From CAYFIW01 sp964500645 (GTDB lineage Bacteria; Chloroflexota; Dehalococcoidia; Lucifugimonadales; UBA826): a stretch of DNA of 64,000 nt. The DNA lies in assembly GCA_964500645.1 (NCBI GenBank), contig CAZCOH010000004.1, positions 15,164-79,163 of the forward strand, given 5' to 3'. Shown here in pieces: positions 36,153 to 43,902 of the stretch (the stretch's first letter is position 1; each line of letters starts with the position of its first letter). The notes beneath the pieces were generated by a model. It had not been told where the DNA came from. It made no database searches and saw only the letters and a list, made by a program, of their open reading frames with translations. Position numbers and translations under genes: made by a program.

Positions 36153-36337
36153 ACTTAGTCCTCCCTGGATTAAACTTTACTATGTCATCAATGTAACATT
36201 TTTTCATCATCACGAATAATAGTAAAATCACTATCTGCATAAATAATTGAGCCTATGTCACATTCAATTAGCTGCGAATCAGACTGTAACAATGTGTGAG
36301 TAATATGATTTTCTGAAATCACAGACCGTTGTAAATT

Positions 36338-36808
36338 TTATGATCGGGGTTTCAATTCTAGGTCTTTCATTAATTTATATTTTACTTTGTCACGTGTCTC
36401 TTCCTCATTCCAACCCCCGCTTTCCAAACTTGGTTCCAATATGATCAAAACGTTTTCCGTAAATAGCTGTATTCCTACGTAATCTTTTAAATGTGGATTC
36501 TCTGTTTCCCAGTCTTCGTAGTATTTAATGCTTTCAAAGCACCTAACGTGTTTTCTACACGTACCCTCAGCGTCGACTTCGTATAGGTGTATTTTTATAT
36601 CCCATTTATCTTCTATATTACAGAATTCATACCCTATCATTCCTGAAGGAAGTGCTTGATTCACATCGTGAGTTACACAGTCAGTAATATCGAAGCTTTC
36701 TAATTGAGAAACCACGCTATCTATGTTTTTAAAGTCTTGTTGATCACAACCGAACGAAAGCATTATAAAAATGCTAAAAACCAGATATTTCAAATTTTGA
36801 AAATACAT
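36338..36808 (-). CDS. Lipoprotein of unknown function
   Basis: 156 residues. Signal sequence YLVFSIFIMLSFGC with a lipobox-like F-G-C (Cys21) at the end of the hydrophobic run. The mature part is acidic with a strand-rich YEFCNIEDKWDIKIHLYEVDAEGTCRKH core. The start shows a TAATCT box 6 nt upstream, in line with leaderless translation. No known family. Confidence 0.55.
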   Translation of the reverse strand: MYFQNLKYLVFSIFIMLSFGCDQQDFKNIDSVVSQLESFDITDCVTHDVNQALPSGMIGYEFCNIEDKWDIKIHLYEVDAEGTCRKHVRCFESIKYYEDWETENPHLKDYVGIQLFTENVLIILEPSLESGGWNEEETRDKVKYKLMKDLELKPRS

Positions 36809-36978
36809 ATTACAAGATTAAAAAAATAGTAAGAATGGGAATTAGAATCCAGTTAGATCATCTAACAGTTAGTATATTACTTTGGTTCAATCAATAGAAA
36901 TTGAGTAAACCAAGGTTTGCTGTAATCAAGCTAAATAGCAAACCTTGGTTGGATGAGACGTATATAGATTACTTGAAA

Positions 36979-37593
36979 CTAGCTATTATTCCTGTGAACG
37001 ATCCTGCCAATGTAACGTATTGGTTGACTCGCAACCAGGTCTGGCATACTTCCTATATGTTTGGGAGCGTCTTTCATCTGGTCACTTAGGTCTTGGAGGC
37101 TCTTTGAAAACACACTTAGACGAATGCTTCCAATCGGACCTGAAATAGGTCTACTGATCACCATATTATCCGCCCCTACATCACTTTTAAACTTCAATGC
37201 TGCTTCCAAGAGTGCTAATGAATTTCCTGGTTTTGCAATCATACTGGTTCTCGAAACGATATTTGCCTCCCCTGAAGGTGTGATTGGATCACTCACAATC
37301 TCGGAAACTACGAAACCAGTTTTGTCACACATTGCATCTATTGCATCAAGATTTCTCATGGCGGTTTCGTTGGATGTAAATTGGGTTTGTAGGTCGTCTA
37401 TTTCACCAATATCTTTAAATCCCCCTATCAGTGAGACTAAAGCTGGTCGAGTTGCAGCGGGATTACCTGATGAAACAGGTATCGTGATATTTCCAGGCCG
37501 ACCTAGTGCTGTAACAGATTCTTTCATAGCGTTGAGCACGTCAGTTGATTTGCCGGCTTTTGGAACCCTCAGAAAGTTTATGAAGTAAGACAT
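36979..37593 (-). CDS. MSYFIN-family protein (paralogue of 39411-40043)
   Basis: 204 residues of two ferredoxin-like halves, opening MSYFINFLRVPKAGKS and ending RYIGRIVHR. The C-terminal half has MVISRPISGPIGSIRLSVFSKSLQDLS with a conserved Gly-Pro-Ile/Ala-x-Arg-Ile/Leu segment. The paralogue shares the N-terminus, this segment and the ending (GLGRITL). Together they resemble a NIPSNAP/EthD-like double-domain protein. The AGGAG site precedes the ATG. Function unknown. Confidence 0.7.
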   Translation of the reverse strand: MSYFINFLRVPKAGKSTDVLNAMKESVTALGRPGNITIPVSSGNPAATRPALVSLIGGFKDIGEIDDLQTQFTSNETAMRNLDAIDAMCDKTGFVVSEIVSDPITPSGEANIVSRTSMIAKPGNSLALLEAALKFKSDVGADNMVISRPISGPIGSIRLSVFSKSLQDLSDQMKDAPKHIGSMPDLVASQPIRYIGRIVHRNNS

Positions 37594-37700
37594 ATATTCT
37601 CCTATTTTGGTTAAATAAAAACAGAATTTAACACAAATAGGGATATTTGACTCGTCATCGATGATTAATCTTTAGGGCAGTAAAAACTTTTTCTAGAATT

Positions 37701-38099
37701 TTATTCTTGGTTTATTACTATGTTGTCAGGGCCTCTAGCAAGAAATTGCTCAGAAGGGGCGTCATAAGGGTTTTCCTCAATATGCCACGTGTTTGCGGGT
37801 ACGAACAGAAAATCCCCCGGGCCCGCTTCTACATATTCCTTAAAGTCCTCTCCATAATAAACTCGTATATGACCAGAAATAACGTAGGCAGCGGTTTCTG
37901 CTTCTCCATGATGATGTGGAGGGCCTATCTCGTTGGGTGCGCATGTCACTGTACCAAACCAAATTTTACTTGCACCCACCGATGATTTGTGGATGGCAGG
38001 CTTGCGTTCCATTCCGGGAGTTTGTGTGGTTTGGCTTCCGGGCTCAGTCCCGTGAACAACCATAGGTATGTCACCTTTCGGGGCATTTGACATAGACAA
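37701..38099 (-). CDS. Cupin domain protein
   Basis: 132 residues. PPHHHGEAETAAYVISGHIRVYYG is cupin motif 1 with HHH and the Glu, and PGDFLFVPANTWHIEEN motif 2 with the third His ligand. These are typical of small metal-binding cupins, which may be isomerases, dioxygenases or sensors. AGGAG lies upstream. Substrate unknown. Confidence 0.85.
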   Translation of the reverse strand: MSMSNAPKGDIPMVVHGTEPGSQTTQTPGMERKPAIHKSSVGASKIWFGTVTCAPNEIGPPHHHGEAETAAYVISGHIRVYYGEDFKEYVEAGPGDFLFVPANTWHIEENPYDAPSEQFLARGPDNIVINQE

Positions 38100-38300
38100 T
38101 TCTCCTTAAAATTCTCGAAAGTGGCCATTACTAAAGCGTATTACATGGATACTACCCTACGTTGTTAACGAGAGACAATGTTTTATCTTGTAATTGCCCG
38201 AGTTCGATAATAATTTAACGTAAATAGGGCTATAAATAATGATCATAGCTTGATAAGCAAGGATGTTTTTTTTGTATTTTTTGAAATATGACGAGTGATT

Positions 38301-38579
38301 TTATACAAACTCAAAAACACCATAGGTTATAGCGATGACAATGATTGGTAGAAAAAAGAAAGCAAATTTCCCTATAAGCTTGTACATCATAATTGAAAAT
38401 GACGGCAATGAAACCAGAGATATTCCTGCCCAGATATCGTGTTCTTGGTAGGTGAGAAATGCCGCTAGTATCATGCCCGGGGTTACTCCTATCAGGAATA
38501 TAAAAGAATAGGCAATTAATGTCCCGCCTGAAACGTAAACTCCGGTGTCAGATTCTTCTTTATGGTCATTTGTGTTCAT
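38301..38579 (-). CDS. Small membrane protein of unknown function (about 3 TM)
   Basis: 92 residues with hydrophobic segments at about 18-40, 50-65 and 72-90. The N-terminus is charged and hydrophilic. No family recognised and no clear ribosome site. The sequence is AT-rich around it. Confidence 0.5.
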   Translation of the reverse strand: MNTNDHKEESDTGVYVSGGTLIAYSFIFLIGVTPGMILAAFLTYQEHDIWAGISLVSLPSFSIMMYKLIGKFAFFFLPIIVIAITYGVFEFV

Positions 38580-38756
38580 AGGATCACAGATTTCTTAATC
38601 CATCCATGCAGTGTTCATTTCTCATAAATAATTCTATCCCAGAAGAGTTGCTGAATATAAGAATTTCCTTCCATTTATGGATTGTATTTGGCGTAATTTA
38701 GTAAATAGGGTTATTTATAGCTGGAAATAATGCTGTGTCGATATTATGCTCGGTCC

Positions 38757-39239
38757 ATGAATTGTCCTACTTGTGGAAACGAATTTGAGTCCGATGCTAG
38801 ATTTTGTGGTATCTGTGGAACAGAAGTCTCTGAAGGCGAACAAAGTGGGGTGATTCCCTCGTCAACTTCCATGGTTAGCTTTGGTGATGCTATTTCACTT
38901 GGTTTTAAAAATTACGTGAATTTTGAAGGAAGATCTACCCGCGCAGAATATTGGTGGTGGTTCTTATTTGTGGTTATCGTGGGGGTTGGATTAAATGTTG
39001 TAGATGGAATTATTGGAGCTGGCGGTATTTTCGGTGGCATTTTCCAAATAGTGGTTTTTTTACCTGGCATTGCTTTAGGCGCACGGCGTTTGCATGATAT
39101 CGACAAATCTGGGTGGTGGCAGCTATTGTGGATTGCTTTATTAATTGGATGGGTAATATTGATCATCTGGTATGTTAGGCAAGGTGATAATGGTCCAAAT
39201 TCTCATGGTAGGGACCCTCGTCAAGCTTATTCTTATTAG
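38757..39239 (+). CDS. Zinc-ribbon plus DUF805 membrane protein (paralogue of 27403)
   Basis: 160 residues: MNCPTCGNEFESDARFCGICG zinc ribbon, then GFKNYVNFEGRSTRAEYWWW, ARRLHDIDKSGWWQLL and GRDPRQ of DUF805. The start at 38757 matches that of the 27403 paralogue; TATGCT lies 6 nt before it, again with no ribosome site. The two differ mainly in the transmembrane region. Confidence 0.82.
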   Translation: MNCPTCGNEFESDARFCGICGTEVSEGEQSGVIPSSTSMVSFGDAISLGFKNYVNFEGRSTRAEYWWWFLFVVIVGVGLNVVDGIIGAGGIFGGIFQIVVFLPGIALGARRLHDIDKSGWWQLLWIALLIGWVILIIWYVRQGDNGPNSHGRDPRQAYSY

Positions 39240-39334
39240 GAATATCTATCTCAAGTGACTGCAAGTTTCATGTTTCATGTTTATTCAACATATCGATTGC
39301 GACGGATAGATCGATACTGGGATTTGTCATAGAA

Positions 39335-39378
39335 ACACAGATGATGAGACTAGATTTAAGTTGACCCACCATCTGTGT
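39335..39378. terminator. Hairpin between convergent genes
   Basis: 9-bp stem ACACAGATG / CATCTGTGT with a 26-nt loop between the DUF805 gene (+) and the MSYFIN gene (-). Confidence 0.65.
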
Positions 39379-39410
39379 AATTTGATTCTAATCGTTCAAA
39401 TTAATCCAAG

Positions 39411-40043
39411 TTATTCAGGTCGGTTTATGAGGGTTATCCGCCCAAGACCTCTAACAGGAGGTCCAGCTACCAATTCGGAGAACTTTGCCATTCTCTGGTC
39501 AGACCATATTTCTGACTGTAGTTCTTCTAACACTCCTAGAGTTTCGACAAATTGGGATACCCTTATTCTGGTCGCTGGACCACTCATGTCATGACTTACG
39601 ACGGAATTAACTCTAAGGTTAGTATCTTGATTCCATTCCACTAGCATTTTTGATAACTCCGAAAATGCTCCCTTGGCAGGCGTTATGAAATGTCTGTAAA
39701 TAAAAAGTGGTTTCATGTCTTGTACACTCATAGTGCCAGGGCTAATCACTTTTGAAACCGAAACATTTGATTGTTCACAAAGGGCATTTATTTTTTCAAT
39801 GTTGTTAAATCCGGATTCGTTTTCCCATATGGAGTTAAAGAAATCGCCTACGTCATCTGCTGTCTGAAATCCTCCGACGGTCCCGATTACTTTTAAGTTA
39901 CTGTCAGTGGGTCTTGGATGTGAAACCGTTACGGAAAGATTCCCGAATCTTCCTGTTCTCTTTAATGATTCTTGGGCCAGTTTTTCTACTTCCCTGAAAT
40001 GGCCCTGCTTTGGGGTCCGCCATGTATTAATAAAATATGACAT
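39411..40043 (-). CDS. MSYFIN-family protein (paralogue of 36979-37593)
   Basis: 210 residues: MSYFINTWRTPKQGHFREVEKLA, LKVIGTVGGFQTADDVGDFF, and MSGPATRIRVSQFVETLGVLEELQ. It has two ferredoxin-like halves. It shares its opening, the GNxTVxVS-type first domain and the last strand with the protein at 36979. AAGGAG precedes the ATG. Function unknown. Confidence 0.7.
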   Translation of the reverse strand: MSYFINTWRTPKQGHFREVEKLAQESLKRTGRFGNLSVTVSHPRPTDSNLKVIGTVGGFQTADDVGDFFNSIWENESGFNNIEKINALCEQSNVSVSKVISPGTMSVQDMKPLFIYRHFITPAKGAFSELSKMLVEWNQDTNLRVNSVVSHDMSGPATRIRVSQFVETLGVLEELQSEIWSDQRMAKFSELVAGPPVRGLGRITLINRPE

Positions 40044-40207
40044 AAAACTCTCCTTATTTTAATAGATTTCTCTTATTTTTTAATCATTGAGACTCTAACA
40101 TATTTGTAATATTTCATTTTTTGTCCCAAATTATGCTTGATATGTTGTTACATACTGAGAGTAGTATTTTTCATATTTAATTGATTAATAGTTAGGAGGT
40201 TTTTCCA

Positions 40208-40849
40208 GTGAATTCTCGTACTCTTACAGGTTTGCTATTGGTTGTAGGTCCTGTTGTGACTCTGGCAGGATGGATTTGCCTTGGCATGATTGTTGCAATG
40301 CCCGACCCGGAGGTTCCTGTTACAGATATTCTCAAAGATTGGGGTGCTGAACCAGGCTTGGTAAAGACATTTATCTCTATAGCGACTCTTGCGACTTTCT
40401 TGGCTGTTGCTGGATTTGCAGGATTGAGCCGTATGATGGCTGGTGGCCGTGGAAGTCATTATGTATCTGTTGGATTGATTCTATATTCTTTTGGGGCGGT
40501 ACTCGGTGCAGGAGAGGCAGCGTTTATGATTGAGGCCGCGGAAGTTTCTAGCGGAGGGAACCTTGTTTTTGGGGAGGTCTTTTATGCAGCTTCAGGGAGT
40601 TTTGGTTCAATTGGTATAGGCACCTATCTATTCGGACTCGGTGTGATAGGTTTCGGACTTTTGATTCAGAAAAACGTCAATATTATTATTGGTGCTCTCA
40701 CATTCATCGTTGGTATTTTTGGAGGTGTCTTGTCTTTCGTTGATTATGAATCTCCTATGATTATTATTCCTTATATAGGCAATACAATTTTGCCAGCTGT
40801 AGTGGGTATTATTATCTTGAGTGGTAAGGACTCGACTTCCGAAGAGTAG
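40208..40849 (+). CDS. Six-TM membrane protein, MNSK family (paralogue 4 of 4)
   Basis: 213 residues. GTG start with AGGAGG: MNSRTLTGLLLVVGPVVTLAGW. The remaining helices show the same alternation as in the other copies and a central GAGEAAFMIEAAE stretch. Ends IIILSGKDSTSEE. It is followed by a strong hairpin at 40865. Function unknown. Confidence 0.75.
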   Translation: MNSRTLTGLLLVVGPVVTLAGWICLGMIVAMPDPEVPVTDILKDWGAEPGLVKTFISIATLATFLAVAGFAGLSRMMAGGRGSHYVSVGLILYSFGAVLGAGEAAFMIEAAEVSSGGNLVFGEVFYAASGSFGSIGIGTYLFGLGVIGFGLLIQKNVNIIIGALTFIVGIFGGVLSFVDYESPMIIIPYIGNTILPAVVGIIILSGKDSTSEE

Positions 40850-40864
40850 GCTTAATTTTCCGGG

Positions 40865-40913
40865 CAGAAATCTATACTTCTCACATAAAAAGCCTGGTAA
40901 GTATAGGTTTCTG
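40865..40913. terminator. Bidirectional terminator hairpin
   Basis: 15-bp stem with one G-T wobble: CAGAAATCTATACTT / AAGTATAGGTTTCTG, loop 19 nt, between the MNSK gene (+) and the MOSC gene (-). Confidence 0.8.
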
Positions 40914-40945
40914 TGATCCAATAAGATTTGTATGCAATCTTGTAA

Positions 40946-41428
40946 CTAAACGTTCACGGAATCACCAACTGATATTGAACCTCCTACCGTGGTGTAAGCC
41001 AGCAGCCCTCTTTGACCGTAGATGTCCTTTTCTAAGCCTGGTCTGATTTCTTCGAGTCTTGGGCAGGGTTTGCAGATCCCGGTTATTTCTAGTTTGACTT
41101 CTGTACCTAGGTAAATATGATCTCCTTTTGAAAGTTTTGAAAAATCTATCCCTATGACTGTTATGTTTTCCCTGAGATCCCCATCTGATAGATTGAATTT
41201 AACAAGAGTTTCTATGTCCATAAGTAGTACTTGCCTGGTAGGTTTGGTTGTTACAGTAGCAATGCGACTGTAATGCTTGGTTACTGAGCCTAATCTATGG
41301 CTGTCCCCAACTATTCCTTCACCAGTGACAAGAGACATTTTTTCTACTTCTGACAACGACTGTCTAGTTCCAGGACATATTCTTAGGGATACAATCTTTC
41401 CAGATTTTTCACTCACTTTCTTAAACAT
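40946..41428 (-). CDS. MOSC domain protein
   Basis: 160 residues. MOSC domains bind molybdenum or sulfur carriers; the conserved Cys is in GICKPCPRLEEIRPGL, and LRENITVIGIDFSKLSKGDHIYLG fits the beta-strand core (YiiM/MOSC family). It could act in sulfurated molybdenum cofactor metabolism or detoxification of N-hydroxylated compounds. The ATG at 41428 overlaps the end of the upstream gene by 8 nt, suggesting translational coupling. Confidence 0.82.
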   Translation of the reverse strand: MFKKVSEKSGKIVSLRICPGTRQSLSEVEKMSLVTGEGIVGDSHRLGSVTKHYSRIATVTTKPTRQVLLMDIETLVKFNLSDGDLRENITVIGIDFSKLSKGDHIYLGTEVKLEITGICKPCPRLEEIRPGLEKDIYGQRGLLAYTTVGGSISVGDSVNV

Positions 41429-41921
41429 TCTCAAGTTTATTTAATGCTCGAAGATAACTCGACTGGGTTTTTGTCTCTAGATTTAGTTGTTCATAGCTAA
41501 ATGTCGTCGATTTGTTGAAGGCTAATTCCCTTTCGTGATTTGTGTACATGTCTGCGAGCTCGAGCAGCTTTTCAGCTTCATTTTCCCAATTTGCGGTTTG
41601 GGTAAGTCTCCATATCCACCTCGCTGTTCGTGCGCTAGGAGGGTAGATATATGCTTCAAGCCACTCAAGAATTAGACTCGAATCTTTCCACGGAATTCCG
41701 TATTCCTCACATCTGTGCCATTCAAATTCAGCATCTAATGCTAGTTCTTTTTCAGATATGTTCTTAAATTCAGTGCACCATTTTTCTATAGTTTTCAAAC
41801 TTGGCGAGAAATCTGGATGTCGGTTCCTAAGGGTTTCTCTTATTTCAGGTTCATTTTGTCCAGAGGCAAATAAAATGTATGCTTCCAGAAATTGTTCTTC
41901 ATCATTCTGATCATTAGTCAT
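41421..41921 (-). CDS. Hypothetical protein, helical
   Basis: 166 residues, almost entirely helical. Residues 10-50 (YILFASGQNEPEIRETLRNRHPDFSPSLKTIEKW) resemble a helix-turn-helix of the terminase small-subunit type. The remaining part is rich in Trp (WHRCEEYGIPWKDSSLI, ARWIWRLTQTANW). GAGG lies upstream of the ATG. It is coupled to the MOSC gene. I do not recognise a family. Confidence 0.55.
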   Translation of the reverse strand: MTNDQNDEEQFLEAYILFASGQNEPEIRETLRNRHPDFSPSLKTIEKWCTEFKNISEKELALDAEFEWHRCEEYGIPWKDSSLILEWLEAYIYPPSARTARWIWRLTQTANWENEAEKLLELADMYTNHERELAFNKSTTFSYEQLNLETKTQSSYLRALNKLENV

Positions 41922-42099
41922 ACTTAACCTCTAGTAAAAATTTCCTGCCAGCAGGCCGATGGTTTATTTTAAATCAGTAAACTAGTATGAATCGAATCGA
42001 TTTTAATGTTTAACAATAATTTGCAGAAATAGTAGCTTTCCAGGCAAAATCGTATACCTTTAAATAAAACTTGGAAATTTATCTAGGAACGTTCCCAGT

Positions 42100-42339
42100 A
42101 TGAGTAATAAAAGTTGTTGTCAATGTCCTGAATCCGGACAAGAGAATTTTAAAGTAACAAGTAATTCAGTTGAACTGGTTCAGTTGATTGATGATAGTTG
42201 GTGGTGTAGAGAACACGCATCTTCTTTTCTGGAAAAAGAAGAAAAACGGTTGATCTATTCTCCGAATAGGGCGACATCTATTACTGAGCAAAGTCTTTTA
42301 GACCAGGTAAGGATGCTTAAGTCACGAATAAAAATATAA
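42100..42339 (+). CDS. Small Cys-containing hypothetical protein
   Basis: 79 residues: MSNKSCCQCPESG with three Cys, then a DDSWWCREHASSFLEKEEKRL segment. The Cys pattern CCxC...C might bind zinc. The ATG lies at the edge of a near-perfect palindrome (CTAGGAACGTTCCCAG at 42083-42098). No ribosome site is clear beyond AGGAA. No family is recognised. Confidence 0.5.
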   Translation: MSNKSCCQCPESGQENFKVTSNSVELVQLIDDSWWCREHASSFLEKEEKRLIYSPNRATSITEQSLLDQVRMLKSRIKI

Positions 42340-42377
42340 TATAGCTAGTAACGTATTATGTCTGAAGAATGATAATT

Positions 42378-42510
42378 TTATTTAGTCATAAATATGGCAG
42401 TGACTAGAGATACCAAGGCAAAAACAAGTGGAATCATTACCAGGGCTGTCCATTCCAATTTTGTGTTAGGAATATTTACAGGAATGCCTCTCCATTTAAA
42501 AAGAATTCAT
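42378..42510 (-). pseudogene. KWxGI small membrane protein, frameshifted in a poly-T run
   Basis: The frame from 42378 reads KWRGIPVNIPNTKLEWTALV followed by a hydrophobic helix and FMTK, homologous to the 42-residue protein at 25114-25242 (KWHGINLNVP...EW). The only plausible ATG (42508-42510) is out of frame by one base, and it would be in frame if the T run AATTCTTTTTAAA had one T fewer: it would give MNSFKWRG. The frameshift could be real or a homopolymer error. Confidence 0.55.
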
Positions 42511-42609
42511 GAGGAGATTATATATAGCTGCATGAAAGCCCTATAAAGGACTCTATTCTAGGTATGATAATTCAAAGAGATACTTCAGCCATATTTTTTG
42601 ACTACTGAT

Positions 42610-42846
42610 TTACCGATTAACCCATTTTTCTAGGAACATCTTGTAGGGAATCCAATAGCCAACCGCACCTATTGATCCACCAATAACTATGAATATATTT
42701 TTAGCTTGACTCCACCAAACTGGTGGTTGTTCAAAAAAATATAAGGGATCAATAATTACCGAAATCCATCCTCCGACAAGGGCACCGAATGCCATTATCA
42801 TGACACCGATGAAGATTACTATTGCGTCTCTTCGGTTGATTATCAT
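42610..42846 (-). CDS. Small two-TM membrane protein, probably leaderless
   Basis: 78 residues: IVIFIGVMIMAFGALVGGWISV and IFIVIGGSIGAVGYWIPY. No ribosome site. A perfect consensus TATAAT box lies exactly 6 nt before the ATG, so the transcript very likely starts at or near the ATG. No family recognised. Confidence 0.65.
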   Translation of the reverse strand: MIINRRDAIVIFIGVMIMAFGALVGGWISVIIDPLYFFEQPPVWWSQAKNIFIVIGGSIGAVGYWIPYKMFLEKWVNR

Positions 42847-43007
42847 AGAAAAATTATATGTTCTATAGACATGGAAAGTTAAGCTGGTTTCAGTTGCTGA
42901 ACCATTAAGTGACTACCAATTTGGAAAAAGTTCTGACTTTTATTATCATCACATTGAGTTTAAAAATCATTAGTTTTCGTATTTGAATACGAATTGGAAG
43001 GAAAAAC

Positions 43008-43814
43008 ATGGGAGAACTTGACGGTAAAGTTGCGATAATTACTGGGGCCGGTAGGCTCAGGGGAATCGGTCGTGCTGCTGCAGTGTCGCTAGCAAAGCTA
43101 GGCGCTGATGTGGTAGTCACTGGAACTGGGAGAGATCCATCCTCATACCCGGACGATGAAAAAGCAGTGGGGTGGAGAGATATTGAGAGCGTTTCGGAAC
43201 TTGTGAGGGCTGAGGGAAGAAGGGCATTGCCACTGATCATGGATGTTACTAGTACATCTGATGTGGACAACATGGTAGATCGCACAATTGATGAACTGGG
43301 CAGGGTGGATATATTGATAAATAACGCTGCATTTAGAAGAGGTGAGGACAGAGTTCCGATATTGGATCTGAGTGAGGAACTCTTTCAAAGAGTAATGGAC
43401 ATAAAGGTAACAGGTACGTTTCTATGTACCAAGGCGGTTGTCAAACATATGATAGATCAAGGAGACGGTGGCAAAATAGTTAACATCTCCTCGACTGCCG
43501 GCAAAACTGGAGCACCAAATTTCCTTGCCTACAATGGTGCTAATTTTGCGATAGTTGGTATGACACAATCTATGGCAAGAGAACTTGGTCCACATAAAAT
43601 CAATGTTAATTGTGTTTGTCCTGGTGCAGTTGATACTTCTCGAATGGATGTTGTTCGCGACAACTGGGAAGAGATGGCTGCCAATACTCCCATAGGACGA
43701 AATGGTACAGACGACGAGGTAGGAGATTTTTGTGCGTACCTTTGTACGGAAGCATCTTCATGGATTCATGGACAGTCCATTAATCAAAATGGTGGAGCAT
43801 TTATGGCTCATTAG
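43008..43814 (+). CDS. SDR family protein with YxxxN active site (paralogue of 21651-22463)
   Basis: 268 residues. It starts GELDGKVAIITGAGRLRGIGRA, with ILINNAA and IVNISSTAG, and the catalytic block LAYNGANFAIVG: Tyr175 and Asn179. It closely matches the copy at 21651 over the whole length. A GGAAGGAAAAAC leader precedes the ATG. It is a monocistronic gene, convergent with nhaA across a strong hairpin terminator. Confidence 0.87.
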   Translation: MGELDGKVAIITGAGRLRGIGRAAAVSLAKLGADVVVTGTGRDPSSYPDDEKAVGWRDIESVSELVRAEGRRALPLIMDVTSTSDVDNMVDRTIDELGRVDILINNAAFRRGEDRVPILDLSEELFQRVMDIKVTGTFLCTKAVVKHMIDQGDGGKIVNISSTAGKTGAPNFLAYNGANFAIVGMTQSMARELGPHKINVNCVCPGAVDTSRMDVVRDNWEEMAANTPIGRNGTDDEVGDFCAYLCTEASSWIHGQSINQNGGAFMAH

Positions 43815-43833
43815 CTGTTCACCCACTTTCTGA

Positions 43834-43879
43834 AAATCAGGGTTCATACCCCATTTCTGTGGGGTATGAACCCTGATTT
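43834..43879. terminator. Bidirectional terminator, long perfect hairpin
   Basis: A 19-bp perfect inverted repeat (AAATCAGGGTTCATACCCC and its complement) with an 8-nt loop ATTTCTGT, between the convergent SDR (+) and nhaA (-). Confidence 0.85.
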
Positions 43880-43902
43880 GGTTGATCCAAAGTATTATGA
43901 GT

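Noticed and set aside
36901..37089. 62-codon plus-strand ORF overlapping the MSYFIN gene
   Set aside because: It lies antisense to the 3' end of a better supported gene and has no ribosome site or recognisable features.
42083..42098. CTAGGAACGTTCCCAG as a LexA/SOS box
   Set aside because: The Gram-positive type box needs GAAC-N4-GTTC; here the half-sites touch with no spacer, and the adjacent gene is not an SOS gene.
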